Shown: positions 22,612-33,120 of the stretch, one piece after another | Layout of the letters: every line of letters begins with the position of its first letter | How positions within the stretch are numbered: the first letter of the stretch is position 1 | Assembly: GCA_964058805.1 (NCBI GenBank) | Contig: CAXKVV010000621.1 | Span: 1-33,120, forward strand | Length of the DNA stretch: 33,120 nucleotides | Direction of reading: 5' to 3' | Origin: Schoenoplectus triqueter | Lineage: Eukaryota; Streptophyta; Magnoliopsida; Poales; Cyperaceae | The notes under the pieces: model-generated | Database searches by the model: none | Told to the model about the DNA's origin: nothing | What the model saw: only the letters and a program-made list of their open reading frames with translations | Position numbers and translations under genes: made by a program

Positions 22612-25001
22612 ATGAGAAGAAGGCCGTTTGATCTCCGGCGGCCGTCGAGGCGGCGCTGGTCCTCCATCACCGGCTCTCTTTGGGCATGGATTATCGTTGT
22701 TGGATTCGGGTTTCTTATGCTCATTATTCTTCTCAGCCGCAACCACAGCCAGCCAAGATCCGACCCATTCCTAAATCAGGTCTTGTTACAATCTACACCT
22801 TCATATCTCCTACGAGCCAATTTCTCATCTGTTATCCTTAACATCACAGCTCATGAAGTTGTCAGTAACGTCCCTTTGTGACGAATTGTTAGAATTGACT
22901 TGTAGGTTATCTCCGTGTATTTTTATATTAGACTTTCTGGGGTTTGGGACGGAATTGGGTCCAGTAGGTTCAGCGTAGCTAAATTTCAGTGCACTGGTAG
23001 GCTTGGAAGAGGCAAGTAGCTCAATCGAGGTACTTAATTGTGGTGCACAATTAGTTAGGCTTACAGTTATGAAAACAACTTAGTATAGCACCACAAACAG
23101 GTTCACGCATATGATCTTCTCATATTTGAAGAAAACAGATCCTATACCAGCTAGCTTTTAGTTGATTAATGAGAGAGGATTGTAGGTAGTAACTGGAGGT
23201 CCTTTAAAATTGAGGCAGATGCTAAACTGCTTATTCTAGAAACCATAGTTTTCGAGGGTGCTGTACTGCTGTTTGTATTCTATCTAATGCATTTAAAACT
23301 ATTGGTGCTTGATGAATTTTCTATGGATGAAAATTTTGCTTGGCTATGCATTGAGCAACATCTATTAAGTTTCCATAAGAATTTCCTTGGGAGCTTGTGG
23401 TTATTTTTTTACACCCCAGTTAATCTTCTATAAAATCATTTTGTCACTTCCTATAGCAAATGTGTGGCTAATCTAACTCCCCTCATTTACATGATTATGC
23501 AAACACATTTCTTCAAGTCTAACTATTTTCATAAATGAACAAATGTAAGCAGAGCTCGACATTTACAAGCCTGGTAGAAGTTTTAAACATAACAGATGAG
23601 ATGCTGAGCCCACATTCAGTCACACGTCAGCTGGTGGAGCAGATCTCTCTTGCGAAGGTCTTTGTTGCTCTTGCCAAAGAGAGCAACAACCTCCAATTTG
23701 CTGCTGACCTCACTGCCCAGATCCGCCGCTCCCAGTCTTTCCTGTCTCTCTTCGCAACAGATGCCTCTCATGTGAGAACTGACCAACCAGAGCAGGCTAT
23801 ACGCAACATGGCCCTCCTTCTGTTCCAAGGACAGCAGTTTCATTACGACACCTCTTCCATAATCATGAAACTTAAGGGGCAAATACAATCGCTTGAGGAG
23901 AAATCAAAATCGGAAGTCGATAAAAGCACTAAGTTCGGCCAAATTGCTGCTGAAACCCTCCCTAAAGGGCTGTACTGTCTCGGTGTGAGGCTGACCATGG
24001 AGTGGTTCAAAAACTCTGGATTGAATAACAACTTTCTGACAGAGGGGGAGCATTCATCAGACAAGCTAAGAGATAATAGTCTTTACCATTTCTGCATCTT
24101 TTCAGATAACATATTGGCTGTATCAGTGGTTGTCAATTCCACAACAAAAAATTCAATAAATCCTGAAAAAATTGTGTTTCATCTGGTAACTGATGAGGTG
24201 AACTATCTGCCTATGAAAGCTTGGTTTGCCATGAATAATTATGAAGGTTCCACTGTGGAGGTCCAGAAGGTGGAGGACTTTAGCTGGTTGAATGTATCTT
24301 ATGTACCTGTCCTAAAACAGTTGCAGGATGCTGAAACACAAAGCTTCTACTTCTCTGCAAATGGCAAAGGTGCGACACCTATCAAATTCAGAAATCCCAA
24401 GTACCTGTCTATGCTTAATCATCTCCGATTTTACATCCCTGAAATCTACCCTGAATTGGAAAAGGTGGTATTCTTGGATGATGATGTGGTGGTTCAGAAA
24501 GACCTTTCTGATTTATTCACAATTGACCTAAATGGAAATGTAATGGGAGCAGTTGAGACTTGTATGGAGATGTTTCACCGATTTCACAAGTATCTAAACT
24601 ATTCCCACCCCTTGATTCGAGCACATTTTGATCCTGATGCTTGTGGCTGGGCATTTGGCATGAATGTGTTGGATCTGAGGGAGTGGAGAAAGAAAAATGT
24701 GACCGGTATATACCATTATTGGCAAGAGAGAAATTCTGATCACACACTATGGAAACTTGGCACATTGCCACCTGGTTTGCTAGCCTTTTATGGTCTGGTC
24801 CACCCCTTGGATCCCAAGTGGCATGTGTTGGGTCTGGGTTACACAAACGTGGACCCAAAGGCAATTAAGGAAGGAGCAGTGTTGCATTACAATGGGAATT
24901 TGAAACCATGGCTGAAGATTGGAATGGAGAAATACAAGGGTTTGTGGGATAACTATGTAGATTACTCTCACCCACTATTGCAACGGTGCTTGGTGCATTA
25001 A
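22612..25001 (+). CDS. GAUT10: Galacturonosyltransferase, GAUT10-like (GT8 family), complete
   Basis: Exon 1 is 22612-22779 and exon 2 is 23553-25001 (TAA 24999-25001); the intron of 773 bp is GT..AG and in phase 0. The product has 538 residues, close to Arabidopsis GAUT10 (about 536). It is a type II Golgi membrane enzyme of GT8, the family that adds galacturonic acid to pectin. N-terminus MRRRPFDLRRPSRRR is basic and cytosolic; a membrane anchor follows (about residues 20-42, WAWIIVVGFGFLMLIILL). The stem has NITDEMLSPHSVTRQL and FGQIAAETLPKGLYCLGVRL. The GT8 domain has YHFCIFSDNILA, the metal-binding FLDDDVVVQKDL (Asp365-367), CGWAFGMNV (about 420), LWKLGTLPPGLL and HYNGNLKPW (about 501). 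An in-frame ATG at 22561 would add 17 residues; I chose 22612 because MRRR is the conserved GAUT10/11 start. The paralogue call over GAUT11 is by resemblance. Confidence 0.95.
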
Positions 25002-25129
25002 TAGGTTTTGGGTGTATTATTTTTCCCTCCATTTCAGAGTTGACAGGTATAGGCGAAGGTGTTTCGCACCTAAATAGAAAAATTCACTGGGACCAATAGA
25101 TTAGATCCAGTTTTGATGGACTCTTCCAT

Positions 25130-25145
25130 GGGGGGGGAGGGGGGG
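25130..25145. repeat. Poly-G tract after the GAUT gene
   Basis: A run of 15 G broken by one A lies about 130 bp after the stop codon, in what is probably the GAUT 3' UTR. Apart from this, 25002-25866 holds no further feature I recognise. Confidence 0.8.
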
Positions 25146-25874
25146 TCATTGTTTAGTTTATCCATGGCATCAGCAACACTTAGCATTGTTCTATGGAGGC
25201 TTATATTGATGGTAATTATAGCTGGGAACAAATGAGGTTTCACTTTGTAAGTGGTGGGGACAGCACTGATGCAGTGGATATTGCCCCTGCTGATCGGTAG
25301 CCTCGTGTTATTCATATCAAAAGTTGGATGAGGATAATTTGTAATTGGTGATCCTCTGACAGGTATCTGATTTTTTATTTATATTGATTTTTATTTGTTT
25401 ATCAAAAAATTTCTAATTGTGTGTATTATTGTTAGTACTTTTATTTTTTGAGAAAAGCCGAAATTTGTACTATTCTTTAATGAAAATAGTGTTGCCATCG
25501 AGATGAACATTGCTGTGAACTGTTAGTAGATTATACAACCAATACAAATGACTGAATAATAAGGTTCCAAAGCTTGAACCGACTTTATGGCCTTATGATA
25601 TTGTTGAGTTTTGGCTTGTTTTTAGAACTTTTCTGCATGAAAACTTGTTAGTTGCGTTTGAACAACAAATACAAAATAGTTCCGAGCTGCCATTCACTTT
25701 GTTAGGGTTCTCACCAAGTATTCTGTAGGCTGAACCATCTTACAATCAAGTTTATGGTTTATAGAGTACTGATTTACATCAAGATGGCTTCAATTACTGA
25801 TTTGTGTTTGTAGTTGTTTTATGGTACAATTTAAGATAATTTACAAGAAACTAACATAAATTCTCACTTGGAGT

Positions 25875-27048
25875 TAGCGGTGTGCAAACAGATCAGTTTA
25901 ATTGGTTTTTAGTCGAACCGCTAAATATTGAACTATTTAGTTTGATTTTTCGGTTCAAAAAATTCGATTAGATTTAAAATTGTAGCTAATATTATGCTAT
26001 TTTAAATTGAATAAACTGAATAGTCTAAGATTTATTAAGTAAATTCATTACTTTTTAAAATAAGAATAATATAAATATAATTCAAATATATTTTTCTATA
26101 AATTTTATTTAATTAGTTATTTATTACTTCTATCAATTTTTGTAACTAAACTAAAGTAATGCCCCAAAGAAAAAAAAAAACTAGAGCTGACGAATCTGAA
26201 AAGCAACCTTTCTCTCGGAGAGGGGACGACTACTCGGAAAGCGGAGTGCAGGAAAGGCCAGAGAATGCCTTCCGTTTCCAAGTGAATGTACCAGGAGCGG
26301 TATCTCTTCAAACTATGACCAACCCTTTATTTCCTAAGTTCATATTCCTTCAACTGTGGATGTTCATTGCATAATAAGCTTTCTCATTGTCAGTAAAAAA
26401 ATAGTTGTTCTACTATTCAAACGGAGCCAACTGAGCGATCTAACTACCTAATAGAACTGAAAGACTTACCTACAGCTTTTATTACAGGTCTTCTATCCTG
26501 ATAAGCTAGCCTCGTAACCTAAAAAAATAGATTTATGGGGTAACGAAGGAGAGCTAATTATTTGTTCAAGTAGTGTTGTCCATACAAGAAGTTCTGGAGC
26601 ATTAGTTTGTTTGATCGGTTGTACCGGATGCCTGAGCTGGGGCTTTCTTTGTTTGGGCTATTGTAAGATCTGTGGCCAGCGATACACTACTAACATGTGG
26701 AGCGGAAGAATGCCTAATCGTCGTAGAAGCTATTTCTAGAACTGATTATGGTTCTTTGGTATCCACTCAATAAATTTCCCAAACCGATTAGTTGGAAGAA
26801 GGCGGAAATCTGATTGATAACTAGCAATTTTTGTAACTATTAATATTTTCATTCTTGTTTATATATATAATTTTGGTTTAATAGTATAAACAGAATAAAA
26901 TTTTAATTTATTTAGTTCATATTTTTATAAATTTAATTTGATTCATAATTTAACAAATCAAATAAAACTTCAGATATAATGAAAAAAATTGATATATACT
27001 CCCTCAATTTTTTTTTGGTTTGACCGAACTACTGATTACACACCCCTA
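25875..27048. mobile_element. hAT-like element carrying a nested insertion
   Basis: The ends are TAGCGGTGTG (left) and, read in reverse, TAGGGGTGTG (right). The flanks are CTTGGAGT at 25867-25874 and 27049-27056, a perfect 8-bp target duplication as in hAT elements. The outer parts are AT-rich with FWGTTCGGTT-style subterminal sequence (GGTTCAAAAAATTCG, GGTTTGACCGAAC). Without the nested 676-bp insert the element would be about 483 bp, a normal MITE size. No transposase is present. Confidence 0.75.
26149..26824. other. 676-bp foreign insert inside the hAT element, flanked by 15-bp direct repeats
   Basis: CAATTTTTGTAACTA occurs at 26134-26148 and 26825-26839, immediately on each side of sequence with clearly higher GC than the surrounding transposon. 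Short segments such as CTCGGAGAGGGGACG and GGAAGAATGCCTAATCG have the look of plant mitochondrial intergenic DNA, but this is only an impression. The open frames in it (about 70 aa) match nothing I know. Confidence 0.55.
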
Positions 27049-27404
27049 CTTGGAGTCTGATCAGAATTGTGAACATGGGTAAGGAACGAGTAAAAAATAT
27101 AACGAGATAGGATTGAGCAACACAAATGAAACAGTTCCTCGGCTATTAATACACCATCTTTTCGTCCAGTACTGCTTTTGCAAATGAATTAAGACCTCAC
27201 GTATACTCTTTATCGAATCCCATTTATAAAAATAGAATATTACAAACAACAAAAACAGCTTTTCAACAAAAGCCGTGCATGAAACTAAAAGGTAACCACA
27301 AAATCTATATAAAGAAGTTGAAATATTTTCTCCTGTAGCTGTGAAGTACGAGACTTATCTTGGAACAAGATAAGTAGCTATACGGGCCTTTGCAATGGTG
27401 GCAA

Positions 27405-30400
27405 TCAACGTTTAGTGAACATTTCCTTCGTCAAAGAAGAGAAATCGAAGTCACTGAGAGACTGATTTGGAGTTATATCTAGGGTTGGGGATGCTGATGG
27501 CTGGCCTGTCTTGCTAGCAGCTAACCCATTATTCGGAATATTCAATGTGCTAGTGTACAAGCTGCAAAATAACAACACAAATAGACAAGTTAGTTATGTA
27601 ATAACCAAGCTCTGCGCACACGTGTTTAAGTGAGAAAGGGTACCCGACTGTAGGAAGGGAAGCATAGTTTCCTGGCGGGAAGGCCTGCGTACAAATTTTA
27701 TTTCATTAAACTGAATCAAATTGCTATATAAAGGAGGCTAGAAAATGAGCAAAGAGAACAAACAACACTATTTTTTCCTTCTATAAGGTAGGCAACGTTA
27801 AGCTTGAGCTCACAAGCCCTTTGATATTAACTAAAAAAAATATTTTATTATTTCCAAATGTCAATTTATGTTAATAAATTCTTTATAACAAAATCTAGTA
27901 GGATAAAAAAAAATTATAATTTTTAAGTATTTATTTCAGATTTCTTAAGATGGCTCTAAAATAATAATAAAATAATGGATATTTGCATATGAAAAATAGA
28001 TCATGTAAAAAATCTGAAATAAATACTTCAAAGATTGAACAGTTAACCTAGTACAGATGGTAATATGTCTCATCTCTCTATGGAGTGGCGCAGGTTCAAA
28101 TCCGGAGATAGGCATATGAAAAGTAATATATGCCAAGGTTTATGGGCGCCATATTTAATTTTAAAAAATACCTAAAAGATTCTAAACATGAAAAATTATT
28201 TGTTCCCCATGAGATTTTGATATGAAGAATTTATTGAATAACATAAATTGAGATTCGATGTTAAAAGTGTATTGTTGAGTTAAGCTCACCAAAGAGCTTG
28301 ATGAGCTTAAGCTCATTCATTTCACAACCTTGGTCAGAGAAGAAGGCACAAGGCCTGAAAGGCAACAAAAATTTACCTGGACAGGCGTGACAGTAGAAAC
28401 AGATGAAGTAATTCCAGGAAGCTGAACACCTGGATGAGACATATTGGGCCAGTTTGGCAGAGCAAAACTTCCATCTCTATTGGACGTTGCCGGCACAAAG
28501 ACAGGATTATTTGTCTTTTGAGATTTTGCCGCAGCTAAAAGGGCCTGCTGTTGGCTCAAATATGCTAGCTGCTGCTGATGCATTGCAAAAGGAGATACCA
28601 TATTGGCCTACAATAATTTTGAACATGTTAATGAATTTTGATAGCTCCATTCACGAACTGCAATAGAAAACACCAAAACAAACCTTGTCAAAGAGGCTCA
28701 TGATATCCTCTTTCAGATTCTTCTGTGAGTTTAGAGGAACTGAACTTGTTGGAGCAGCAGCTGGTGAGTCATTAAACATGTCCTCAATGCTGGACGTGCT
28801 TTTTGCATTCTTATGCAAGTTTTCAGAAACCGATGTTGTTGGTGGTGCTGCTGGTGAGTTGTTAAATAGGTCTTCAATGCTGGATTTACTTTTGTTATGC
28901 TTACTTTCAACCTTCACACCTTCCTTCTCATTTGTTAACTCCGCAGCTGCAAAATCAATTGAAACAACCCCTATGTCAGCTCCATAGAATATGGGATACA
29001 TCTCAATTCTGTGTACTTGGAATGAATTGAGCATTACCTTGAAAGTTAGCCCATCCACCATCATCAAATAAAGAACTATGTTCCACTTTCTCAACAGTAT
29101 TGTGGATAGAAAGGTCACCAAATAGGTCAACGGTCTGATCTATCACCTTAGGAGGTGCATCTGGGCCATCTATTTTCGCAAGAGGTGCATCAAATATTTC
29201 AGAAGTACTTATAAACACAGTATTACTTGATGTAATTGGTTGTTCTTCTCTATGCTCAGAGGATACCTATTAACAAATTGAATAATTGTCAATACTAACA
29301 AAATATTGCATACTGTAAAATGTGAATACAAATTTCAATCACTGCTTTAAAAATTACCCGTCCTGGAAAGGGTATCTTAGGAACTAAAATATTATCTTTC
29401 CTCTGGTTCGTAGGAGGTGAAGTTGTACTTCGCTTCTGGGAAGGTCTAATAGCAACTTGCGACCCATTATCTGATTTGGTCTCTAAATTTAGATCACTAG
29501 GTTTTGGCTCCTGAGAGGATGGCGGAAGCACCTTACCCCGGGGGACCCATCTCTTATCCTCATACCTAGAGTGGTGGGAAACAAATGTTACTTTAATACA
29601 CAATATATCAAGATAAAGGAGCTCATAGTTGGAGAAAGTAAATGGAACTGATTGGGACAAGATTCTTACTTAGCTCGTATAAAGTTCTCGATTCCAACTC
29701 GATCATAGTTTGGAGGTAGTTCAGCTTCCCAGTAACTATTAGCAACATTATTTCCCATCGCTGCACAACGCACAATCAAAGACTTCAAGATACTGTATTT
29801 CAGCTTTCAGATAAATAACTGAAACTAATCAAGAAATTAAAATTTCTGGACCATTTAAAAGCAAGAAAATTTATTGGTTATCTATTGTAAAATTAAAAGG
29901 GTAGAGAAAGTGATGGAACTTACTTTGAATAAATGCGACCTGCTCCGGAAGCCATGTGTCCAGTCTTACTGACCTTACCTATTGTTTAAGTGCTTGACAT
30001 AAATTAATTGAAAAAGCTATTTTGTACATTTAAACAAAATGAGGTTATAAGCTTGATCAATTGAGTTTTAAGTAGTTCAAATGAACCCCTTCATCCATCA
30101 AGATATCTAATTTTTATTACTTGAGTTGTCCATGTAGCATCTCACTGGATATTCAAAATTGTTGATATATAATTTTATTATGTTCTCTGAACAACATGAT
30201 TTAGATGATGTATGTAATGTAAACATGGTAAAATTCTGGTAAATGAAGAAAAATAACCTTGGAAATGTGAACTCCCAAGCTACGATGGATACCAGAGCAT
30301 TGCATGCAAATGAAGATTCCCAAATTTACACTTGCCCATAGTGGTCCCCTGACAGCCATCATTAGATTCACTCAATAAAAGCAACATGTGACATTATTTT

Positions 30401-31118
30401 TTTTTTCAGTTAATAAACAGACTGCAAATTTTTGACAAAAGAAGTCCATTAAGATGCTTCTTACTTGGCTTTGCAATCTGCACATTCTTTATTTTCTGGC
30501 AATTTCAGAAGTCCTTCCAATATCTGCATATCATTCAATGCTAATTTCATAATTAAAAAAAAAACATCTTTGATATTATATGGATATTAACAGATTTTTC
30601 ATTAGCTCCATCTACAGTTTCAAGATGCCAACTAAATATGAGTTTCTGGGTCGAATTAATCTATATCTTGATTCATGCATTCTGATAACCTTAAAATGTA
30701 TCATAATCGCTATGGTGTTTTCAAGTGAAAACAGTGCTGACTTCAAACGGAAAGGAAAGATGTTTTTGAAATTTTTATGCGATAATTAGCTATAACTGAA
30801 TCAATTGTAATAATGGTCGTGCATGCAATTAAAACGAATAAATTAAATTGGTTCCCGATCAAGTAGAAAGGGATTAAGTTTTCCAAGGAATTAGCGGATT
30901 GGAATCGACAGGAGAACACAAATCAACACTGGAAATCAAAAGGGCTGGATCTTAATATCAAGCAGGGATTCCCAACAGTCAAAACAAAAAATTCATGAAA
31001 ACGAATTGAAATAAGAAAAGAACATGTGGAGAAGAGAAATGGGAAGGTGAGGAGAACAAGAAAATACCTTTCGGTGCTTGTCATTAAGTTCTTTAGAAAC
31101 AGATGCCTTCTCGTTCAT
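27405..31118 (-). CDS. AGD5: ARF GTPase-activating protein AGD5/NEVERSHED-like, complete
   Basis: Eleven exons on the minus strand: 31118-31068, 30523-30465, 30348-30258, 29978-29924, 29760-29670, 29565-29358, 29266-29038, 28946-28684, 28607-28377, 27684-27644 and 27561-27405. All borders are GT..AG, phases agree (1476 nt) and the product has 491 residues (Arabidopsis AGD5 about 483). It stimulates GTP hydrolysis by ARF at the trans-Golgi/early endosome. The zinc finger is C-x2-C-x16-C-x2-C (Cys31, 34, 51, 54), with the arginine finger Arg59 in [16 protein letters not shown], then [24 protein letters not shown] and [15 protein letters not shown] long low-complexity tail follows, with DLF/EDLF motifs, [19 protein letters not shown] and the family's terminal DFDFSSL..MFTK. 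Exon 8 holds a tandem 30-residue duplication. Exon 10 (41 nt) was placed by phase and by family likeness. Confidence 0.96.
27925..28028. repeat. 19-bp perfect inverted repeat in AGD5 intron
   Basis: AAGTATTTATTTCAGATTT (27925-27943) and its exact reverse complement (28010-28028) flank 66 nt. Both lie in the intron between exons 9 and 10 of the AGD5-like gene, just before the SINE-like segment. Nineteen perfect pairs is more than expected by chance even in AT-rich sequence. Confidence 0.75.
28040..28140 (+). mobile_element. tRNA-derived SINE-like fragment
   Basis: A box-A-like stretch (ACCTAGTACAGATGGTAA, 28046-28063) is followed by an internal box-B sequence GGTTCAAATCC (28093-28103), the layout of an RNA polymerase III promoter in tRNA-derived SINEs. 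The segment does not fold as a tRNA (no acceptor stem), so it is not a tRNA gene. The 3' end and target duplication were not found. Confidence 0.45.
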
Positions 31119-31560
31119 CCTTTCCTTTTATTATTTTTCTTGTAATTTGCTTCCCTTCTTCCAGATCTCCTCGACCCAAGCAATCAGTGATGGAGTCGCA
31201 ATGGAAGAGATGGAATTCCCTTCAATCACGACTGAATGGAGGAGAAACGAGAAGCACGAAAGCGGGTCGAGAGGATCTGAAACACCCAAAACAAATCCCG
31301 TTAATCAAAACTCGATGGATCTCCTTTCCCTCTCTTCTCCTCTCTTTCTCTCTCTCTTCCCCTTTCCAAGTAGATGCAGAATGGAGTTCCTCTTTTTCTT
31401 GACAACACAACCGCGTCAGCGTGTCATCAACTCACAATCTCAGTATTGGTTGATGCCGACGCAACATGCAAATCTGTTCCCTTCCTACAAAAATGGGAAG
31501 TACCGAGGCCAGGCTCTTCGTTTCTCACAAACTGTATCGGATAGGCCCAATAGGTAGAGA
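31119..31560 (-). promoter_or_regulatory. 5' UTR and promoter region of the AGD5-like gene
   Basis: Upstream of the AGD5 start, the minus strand shows a purine-rich leader and a GA-rich (CT on plus) microsatellite at about 31325-31370. There is a good acceptor (GGGTGTTTCAG) before ATCCTCTCGACC near 31277, suggesting a 5' UTR intron. The matching donor could not be chosen. The open frames here on both strands are low-complexity shadows. Confidence 0.4.
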
Positions 31561-31689
31561 AAATTGGGTCGTAGTACCAGAAAGCGCATAATTGTGGCAG
31601 CTCCCAAAGAATTTTAGCAACCCAACCCAAACAGGTCCCAATCCCCAAGCTAGTGGTTTTTGATTTTTTGTCCGGCACGGCAGCAGTAG

Positions 31690-32240
31690 GATAGGAAGAG
31701 TATGGATGAAGATATTTTTATATTTATATTTATTAAAATAAATTATTTATATTTTTTTTATATTTATTAAATTTTTCTTTATATATATTTTATTTTTATC
31801 AATTAAAAATTTCGGATAACGAAATAAACAATAAAAAAAATTATATGATTTAGATAAATAAATAATATTAAATAAATATATTAATAAAGTGTAATAATAA
31901 TTAATATTTTAGATATAATAAAAAATATATAATTTTTCATATCAATTTTCATAAAAAAATACTGATTATTATATATATTTATATAATTTAACTATATATT
32001 TATTAAAATATAAAATAATTATACTTATATATATTTAACTATATATATATATATTGTATAATTTACCAAATGGATAATGGGCAATGAAAACCCCTTATTC
32101 ATATTTATATCCGATAAGTTAACGAAATTTTTTTTCTTACTCATATTCATATCTGATGACCAAACGAAAATAAAATCTTACTCATATATATCTTATCGAA
32201 TACTATACAGATCAAATAAACGACCAACAAAATGTCATTA
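31690..32240. mobile_element. Very AT-rich transposon remnant (unclassified)
   Basis: A block of A/T-rich sequence ends near 32250 in CATTAACAGCCCTAAAC; in reverse this reads GGGCTGTTAATG, a common style of plant MITE terminus. Right-half motifs such as TCTTACTCATAT repeat. No matching left terminus or target duplication was found. Confidence 0.3.
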
Positions 32241-32459
32241 ACAGCCCTAAACAGCAGTCCAGCAATCCAGCTAGCAGAAAGAGCCAAGACATTAACATAC
32301 CAAAACGCAGGGAAAGTACCTTCTCAAAAAGAGGAGACCATAGGAAAACATGAAAGAAAAAGCTAACAGCAAACAGGGCAGACTTTAGCGCACGATAGAG
32401 GCTTTACAGAAATGATCGATGGAGTAAGGGAATCAAGAAAAGAGAGTATTCGAATGTAG

Positions 32460-33120
32460 TGTGTTAAAATAATCTATTCGGATCAGACTTGATCCGCGTA
32501 ATCTGTGACTGCGACCCACTCGTCCCGATCTGTGGTCAAATCTATCTGATTCGTGACCCGTTAGAACCGGCGGGTCTAATATGGGCGTGGACAAAAAAAA
32601 TTTAAAAAAACATGTGTCAGACCTGATCCGTTTTGGACCCAACCCGATCCGTCCAACCCGTGATAACTCGTGTCCGACCCGTCCTGACACGTCTGACCCG
32701 ACCCACTTTTATCCGGCCTACCCGCCACCATTTACCCATGAAACCTGACCCTATACTCGTTAAATCCAACCCATTACCGGCTGGAATTAAAAAAAAATCA
32801 TAATTCAATCTTTTTCCTATAAATATCACCCCATTTCATCTCATATCCTCACACAAATAATTTCATTCTATCTCTCTTCTCAATTCTCCAAACCAAACTC
32901 TTTCTCGTTAATCGTTAGATATTAGCAATTCTCTAATTATATTATTATAGTAATTTTGTTACATTATCCAGGAAAAAAATCAAAAATATTTATATTAGTG
33001 TTATTTAGTTATTATTGTCAATTTAGCATTCGTTATATTATCTCCCGTTAATTCGTTTTAAAGTTTCGGGCTTTCGGCAATATTTCGATTCCAACAAAAA
33101 AACGTTAGTTATTAGTGTGT
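32460..33120 (+). mobile_element. Possible 5' part of an autonomous hAT element, cut by window edge
   Basis: GACCCG/CCGACCC-rich sequence (32460-32770) like the subterminal region of plant hAT elements is followed by a TATA box and a long pyrimidine-rich leader (ATTTCATCTCATATCC, TCTCTCTTCTCAATTC). This order resembles the promoter region of RICESLEEPER-type hAT transposase genes as I remember them. No coding sequence is reached before 33120, so this is an inference. Confidence 0.3.
32818..32825 (+). promoter_or_regulatory. TATA box at the right edge
   Basis: CCTATAAATATCACC is a canonical plant TATA box followed about 30 bp later by a C/T-rich leader, as in real plant transcription starts. 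The transcribed gene would lie right of the window. Confidence 0.5.

Noticed and set aside
28040..28140. tRNA gene
   Set aside because: Box A and box B are present, but there is no acceptor stem or proper cloverleaf; a SINE fragment fits better.
31078..31557. 159-residue plus-strand open frame
   Set aside because: It overlaps exon 1 and the 5' region of AGD5 in antisense and is mostly low-complexity S, L and F from the CT microsatellite.

Overview
This is a piece of nuclear DNA from a flowering plant. The evidence is spliceosomal introns with GT..AG borders, AT-rich spacers, and plant-typical families: an STP sugar/H+ symporter, a GAUT galacturonosyltransferase and an AGD5-type ARF-GAP. Between the genes lies a dense layer of small DNA transposons (hAT-like and PIF/Harbinger-like MITEs), a LINE relic and LTR-like sequence. 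The sequence alone does not let me name the species.

Genes from left to right. 1-258 (+) is the C-terminal end of a small wound-induced (WIP/DUF3774-type) protein cut by the window edge. 4057-6571 (+) is a four-exon model, consistent in phase, for a protein of about 219 residues that I do not recognise; its first intron carries a PIF/Harbinger-like MITE. 7543-9480 (-) is a complete four-exon STP-type hexose/H+ symporter of 511 residues. 22612-25001 (+) is a complete two-exon GAUT10-like glycosyltransferase of 538 residues. 27405-31118 (-) is a complete eleven-exon AGD5/NEVERSHED-like ARF-GAP of 491 residues. The genes are independent transcription units. GAUT10 and AGD5 products both work in the Golgi/trans-Golgi system, but I see no sign that they are functionally linked here.

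The 13-kb gap between the sugar transporter and the GAUT gene holds no intact gene. It contains CACTA-like palindromes, a foldback element, an LTR-like block with a TATA box, a hairpin-rich region from about 14.7 to 18.1 kb, a long inverted repeat at 18.9 kb, a LINE endonuclease relic at 20.0-21.2 kb and a hAT MITE. The right edge (after 31.7 kb) is AT-rich, then carries GACCCG-rich sequence and a TATA box with a pyrimidine-rich leader that may be the 5' end of an autonomous hAT element.

The most unusual feature is the array at 14.86-15.99 kb. About 20 units, 16 of them at a period near 45 bp, each carry a short inverted repeat around a conserved 11-12 nt loop. In several units both arms have changed together so that they remain complementary. 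Neighbouring DNA holds a second loop family and many other perfect short hairpins.
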